Positions 7,111-9,501 of a stretch of 9,501 nucleotides of DNA are shown one piece after another. The number at the start of each line of letters is the position of its first letter. The stretch's first letter is position 1. Both the position numbers and the translations under genes were made by a program. The notes beneath the pieces were generated by a model, which was not told the DNA's origin, made no database searches, and worked only from the letters and a program-made list of their open reading frames with translations. Source of the stretch: Actinomycetota bacterium (GTDB lineage: Bacteria > Actinomycetota > Acidimicrobiia > Acidimicrobiales > Ilumatobacteraceae); assembly GCA_009927375.1 (NCBI GenBank), contig RFNE01000242.1, forward strand, positions 1-9,501. The letters are read 5' to 3'.

Positions 7111-7130
7111 GGCACATCCATTCGTGTGCC
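7111..7130. repeat. Inverted repeat GGCACA-N8-TGTGCC
   Basis: Perfect six-base arms (7111-7116 and 7125-7130) separated by eight bases, a geometry that fits a dimeric regulator. It ends 15 bases before the lyase -10 box, overlapping the expected -35 position. Candidate operator; no regulator gene lies in the window. Confidence 0.35.
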
Positions 7131-7145
7131 CACTGCGTCGCCCCC

Positions 7146-7151
7146 TAGCCT
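7146..7151 (+). promoter_or_regulatory. Candidate -10 box of a leaderless CoA-lyase transcript
   Basis: TAGCCT is followed by seven bases and ATG at 7159. It supports ATG 7159 as the true start and argues against the upstream in-frame ATG at 7102, which would put this box inside the coding region. No Shine-Dalgarno is visible. Confidence 0.45.
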
Positions 7152-7158
7152 TGGGCGC

Positions 7159-8100
7159 ATGTCCGCACGTTCACGCAACCTGCCCCGTCGTTCCTGCCTG
7201 TCGATTCCTGGATCGTCGGACAAGATGCTCGCCAAGGGTCCTGGCATTCCCGCCGACATGGTGTTCCTCGACCTCGAAGACGCAGTCGCACCAAAGGAAA
7301 AGGAAGCGTCGCGGTCGAAGATCGCCACAGCGATTCGCACCCAGGAGTGGGGCGACAAGGTGCTCTGCGTGCGAGTGAACGACTGGTCGACCAAGTGGAC
7401 GGCCTTCGACATCATCGAAGTCGTTGGCAATGCAGGGCCACGTCTTGACGAGATCATGTTGCCCAAGGTCGAATCGGCCGCACAGGTCGTTGCCACCGAC
7501 ATGTTGCTTCGCCAGGTCGAAATCGCCGCCGGTCTGCCCATCGGCCACATCGGTATCGAAGCGCAGATCGAAACCGCGCGCGGCCTCATCAACGTCGAGG
7601 AGATTTGTGCGGCGAGCCCGCGACTCGAGACCATCATCTTCGGACCGGCGGACTTCGCGGCCAGCATGGAGATGCCGGTCCTCACCGGTGGCGTGCCAAT
7701 TGACGAGTATCCCGGCGACCACTTCCACTACGTGTTCAACAAGATCTTGATGGCCGGACGCGCGAACTCGTTGCAGGTCATCGACGGTCCGTTCCTCCAC
7801 GTGCGCGACTCCGAGGGATTGCGCAATTACTCATTGCGTGCACGCATGCTCGGCTTCGACGGCAAGTGGGCGCTGCACCCCGATCAGGTGACCGTGCTCA
7901 ACGACGTCTTCTCGCCGACGCAGGAGCAGTTCGACCGTGCATGGGCGATCATCGACGCCTACAAGGAAGCGACCGAAGGTGAAGGCAAGGGCGCAGTGAT
8001 GTTCGGTAACGAGATGATCGACGAGGCGAGCCGCAAGATGGCGCTCAAGTTCATCTCACGCGGTGAGCGCGCAGGTCGCGTTCGTTCGCCCAAGAGCTGA
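7159..8100 (+). CDS. CoA-ester lyase of the HpcH/HpaI aldolase / CitE family
   Basis: Cytoplasmic TIM-barrel C-C lyase acting on a malyl-CoA, methylmalyl-CoA or citramalyl-CoA type ester, with a divalent metal. The protein is 313 aa. Family motifs run in order: RRSCLSIPGSSDKML (10-24), FLDLEDAVAPKEK (36-48), VRVND (catalytic-arginine region), GIEAQIETARGL (about 132-143) and FGPADFAAS (about 161-169), then GKWALHPDQV near the C-terminus. E138 and D165 are the probable metal ligands. Exact substrate cannot be decided from sequence. ATG 7159 is preferred over ATG 7102 because conserved sequence begins near residue 10 and a -10 box lies at 7146-7151. It is divergent from the fumarase unit, which fits shared C4/C5-acid metabolism, and is followed closely by a HAD hydrolase. 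The reading frame is intact. Confidence 0.87.
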   Translation: MSARSRNLPRRSCLSIPGSSDKMLAKGPGIPADMVFLDLEDAVAPKEKEASRSKIATAIRTQEWGDKVLCVRVNDWSTKWTAFDIIEVVGNAGPRLDEIMLPKVESAAQVVATDMLLRQVEIAAGLPIGHIGIEAQIETARGLINVEEICAASPRLETIIFGPADFAASMEMPVLTGGVPIDEYPGDHFHYVFNKILMAGRANSLQVIDGPFLHVRDSEGLRNYSLRARMLGFDGKWALHPDQVTVLNDVFSPTQEQFDRAWAIIDAYKEATEGEGKGAVMFGNEMIDEASRKMALKFISRGERAGRVRSPKS

Positions 8101-8107
8101 TCTGTTC

Positions 8108-8821
8108 GTGTCGCCTCGCTTCGACGCGGTGCTCTTCGACGCAGGCGGCGTGTTCATCCTGCCCGACCCCGTCGCGATGTCGACCGCGGTTGCGCCGTTT
8201 GGGGGAGATGCTTCGATCCCTTCATTGATGCGCGCGCACTATGCGGGGATGGCCAATCTCGATCGCTATGCCGCCCAACACGCCAAGGACACGATCGACT
8301 CGTTCAGCTGGGAGCCGTATCGCGAGGCGTACATGGAGTGCGTGGGTGTGCCCGCGGAGCACAGGGCTGAGGCGCAGGATCGCGCACGCAAGATGTTCTC
8401 GCCGTTTCTCTGGCGCTTTCCGATCGACGACTCGGTCGCCGCGTTGTGGCGATTGCACCTCCACGGTCTGCCGATCGGCATCGTGTCGAATGCGAGCGGC
8501 CAGGTCGAAGCCACGCTTGCTGCCCAGTGCGTGTGTCAGGTCGGCTCGGGCGCAGGAGTTCCGGTGCTGATCGTCACCGACTCACACGCGGTCGGTGTCG
8601 CCAAGCCGCATCCAGGGGTGTTCGCGAATGCGATCGCGCTCTTGAATAGTCGTGGCATCACGACCGAGCGCATTGCCTATGTCGGCGACTCCTACGTGAA
8701 CGACGTCGGGGGAGCGCGCAACGCGGGACTTCATCCGTTGCTTCTCGATCCCTACGACGATCACGCGGACTTCGATTGTGAACGCATCACGTCGGTGCAC
8801 GACGTGATCGGATTCGTCTAG
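8108..8821 (+). CDS. HAD-superfamily hydrolase with variant motif I
   Basis: Cytoplasmic haloacid-dehalogenase-fold hydrolase, probably a phosphatase, 237 aa. Motif I is FDAGGVF with D11 as nucleophile, but the second aspartate of DxD is replaced by G13. Motif II is S127 in GIVSNAS, motif III is K166 in AKPHPG, and motif IV is GDSYVND with D194 and D199. The helical insert between motifs I and II suggests a C1-type cap (subfamily I). Start choice: GTG 8108 puts motif I about ten residues in and lies seven bases after the lyase stop; GTG 8063 would add 15 residues and overlap the lyase by 38 bases. No good Shine-Dalgarno supports either. It is probably co-transcribed with the lyase. Its stop shares CTAG with the acyl-CoA dehydrogenase stop. 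Substrate unknown. Confidence 0.83.
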   Translation: MSPRFDAVLFDAGGVFILPDPVAMSTAVAPFGGDASIPSLMRAHYAGMANLDRYAAQHAKDTIDSFSWEPYREAYMECVGVPAEHRAEAQDRARKMFSPFLWRFPIDDSVAALWRLHLHGLPIGIVSNASGQVEATLAAQCVCQVGSGAGVPVLIVTDSHAVGVAKPHPGVFANAIALLNSRGITTERIAYVGDSYVNDVGGARNAGLHPLLLDPYDDHADFDCERITSVHDVIGFV

Positions 8822-9501
8822 CGCGCCTTCGATTCCTCGCACAGTCGGCGGGCGATCACCTTCAGGCACAACGTCTCGTCTGCGCCTTCGAAGATCGACA
8901 ACACTCGCGCGTCCACGAACAGGCGCGACACCGAGTATTCCTCTGCGTATCCGTATCCACCGTGGATCTGCATCGCCTCGCGAGTGACCCATTCGGCGGC
9001 CTTGCACACGTACGCCTTGACCATGCTCGCTTCCATGGCGCCCTCGCCCTTGCCCATCATCTTGGCGACGGCGTAGCTGAACTGACGCGATGCCTGCGTG
9101 ATGACCGCCATGCGACCGAGCTTCAACTTCGTGAGCTGATAATCGGAAATCGGATTGCCGAAGACGGTGCGGTTCGTGGCGTAGTCGAGCGCGGCCTCGT
9201 AAGCGGCCTGCATGACGCCGACTGCGCGCGCAGCCGTCTGCAGTCGACCGTTTTCGAAACCTTCCATTTGGTAGTAGAAGCCCTTGCCAAGACCGTCGTC
9301 TTCACCGATCAGGTTGGCGTGTGGCACCCACCAGTTCTCGAGCGCGATCTCGTAGCTGTGCATCCCGCGGTAACCGATGGTGTCGATGGGACGACCCTCC
9401 ATCTTTCCGCCACCTGGTTGGGTGAACACGAAACCGTGAGCCTCTCCGATCGGCTTCGGGACGATGAAGATGCTGAGACCCTTGTGCATCTTGGTGCGGT
9501 C
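8818..9501 (-). CDS. Acyl-CoA dehydrogenase, C-terminal part (5' end outside window)
   Basis: FAD-dependent alpha,beta-dehydrogenation of acyl-CoA thioesters in fatty-acid or related acid degradation, in the cytoplasm. About 227 residues are visible; the frame is open to the window edge (DRTK precedes the M at 9489), so that M is not the start and the N-terminal domain is missing. From the N-terminal side the visible part has the end of the middle beta domain (LSIFIVPKP, then IGYRGMHSYE), then the C-terminal helical domain with ENGRLQTAARAVGVMQAAYE, FGNPISDYQLTKLKLGRM, QIHGGYGYAEEYSVSRLFVDAR and IFEGADETL. The glutamate of IFEG is at the position of the catalytic base in the medium-chain enzymes. 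Substrate chain length cannot be judged. It ends at TAG, complementary to CTA 8818-8820, overlapping the HAD gene stop on the other strand. Confidence 0.92.
   Translation of the reverse strand, partial: DRTKMHKGLSIFIVPKPIGEAHGFVFTQPGGGKMEGRPIDTIGYRGMHSYEIALENWWVPHANLIGEDDGLGKGFYYQMEGFENGRLQTAARAVGVMQAAYEAALDYATNRTVFGNPISDYQLTKLKLGRMAVITQASRQFSYAVAKMMGKGEGAMEASMVKAYVCKAAEWVTREAMQIHGGYGYAEEYSVSRLFVDARVLSIFEGADETLCLKVIARRLCEESKAR

Larger units (their letters stand above)
7064..7158. promoter_or_regulatory. Divergent intergenic control region (thioredoxin-like/fumarase versus CoA lyase)
   Basis: This 95-bp spacer separates two divergently transcribed units. It contains a -10-like box for each direction, adjacent to each start codon, and two short inverted repeats at 7085-7098 and 7111-7130. 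The second repeat sits where the lyase promoter's -35 contacts would be. No canonical TTGACA is seen on either strand. Confidence 0.55.

Noticed and set aside
7064..7117. Longer start (ATG 7117) for the thioredoxin-like gene
   Set aside because: The 18 added residues look unremarkable and run over the TACCGT box and the inverted repeat; GTG 7063 fits the leaderless pattern.
8063..8107. Upstream GTG 8063 as start of the HAD hydrolase
   Set aside because: It would overlap the lyase by 38 bases and add residues before motif I that are not typical of the family; kept only as an alternative.
8800..8840. Terminator hairpin at the HAD/acyl-CoA dehydrogenase junction
   Set aside because: The nearby GATTCG and CGATTCC repeats are not inverted with respect to each other, so no stable stem forms, and there is no T-tract.
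1..9501. Mobile element, phage, CRISPR, toxin-antitoxin or defence system
   Set aside because: No transposase, integrase, terminal repeats, regular repeat-spacer array or small toxin-antitoxin pair is visible; all recognisable genes are metabolic, transport or envelope functions with uniform base composition.

Overview
The window looks like chromosomal DNA of a GC-rich (roughly 60%) actinobacterium, most likely an uncultured member of the Acidimicrobiia. That placement is an inference from gene content (an F420-type luciferase-like oxidoreductase, an MFS_3-type exporter, CoA-ester enzymes, a class I fumarase) and from four genes that start directly downstream of a TAnnnT box with no Shine-Dalgarno. 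I see no rRNA, tRNA, CRISPR array, transposase, integrase or phage gene.

Left part (1-4897, all + strand): the C-terminal half of an MFS exporter is coupled by an ATGA overlap to a cytoplasmic molybdopterin/4Fe-4S oxidoreductase. Next comes mscL, coupled by a GTGA overlap to an SGNH-hydrolase-like lipoprotein, and then an F420-dependent LLM oxidoreductase. The molybdopterin enzyme is broken by one apparent single-base loss and the LLM gene by two. When the frames are joined, both proteins read as full-length, well-conserved family members, so sequence error or very recent inactivation is more likely than old decay.

Middle part (4894-7063, - strand): a complete single-chain class I fumarate hydratase with all three cluster cysteines follows a small thioredoxin-fold-like protein in what appears to be a two-gene operon. 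A 95-bp divergent intergenic region (7064-7158) holds start-proximal -10 boxes for both directions and two short inverted repeats.

Right part (7159-9501): a CitE/HpcH-type CoA-ester lyase and a HAD hydrolase run on the + strand. They converge on an acyl-CoA dehydrogenase on the - strand whose N-terminus lies beyond the window. Both convergent junctions (4894-4897 and 8818-8821) have the same arrangement: the two TAG stop codons overlap in a shared CTAG.

Functionally this is mainly central carbon and CoA-ester metabolism plus envelope and osmotic functions. I found no convincing new biological system. The points most worth checking are the three frame breaks, the repeated TAnnnT-N6/7-start arrangement, the divergent fumarase/lyase control region, and the unusual MscL loop.
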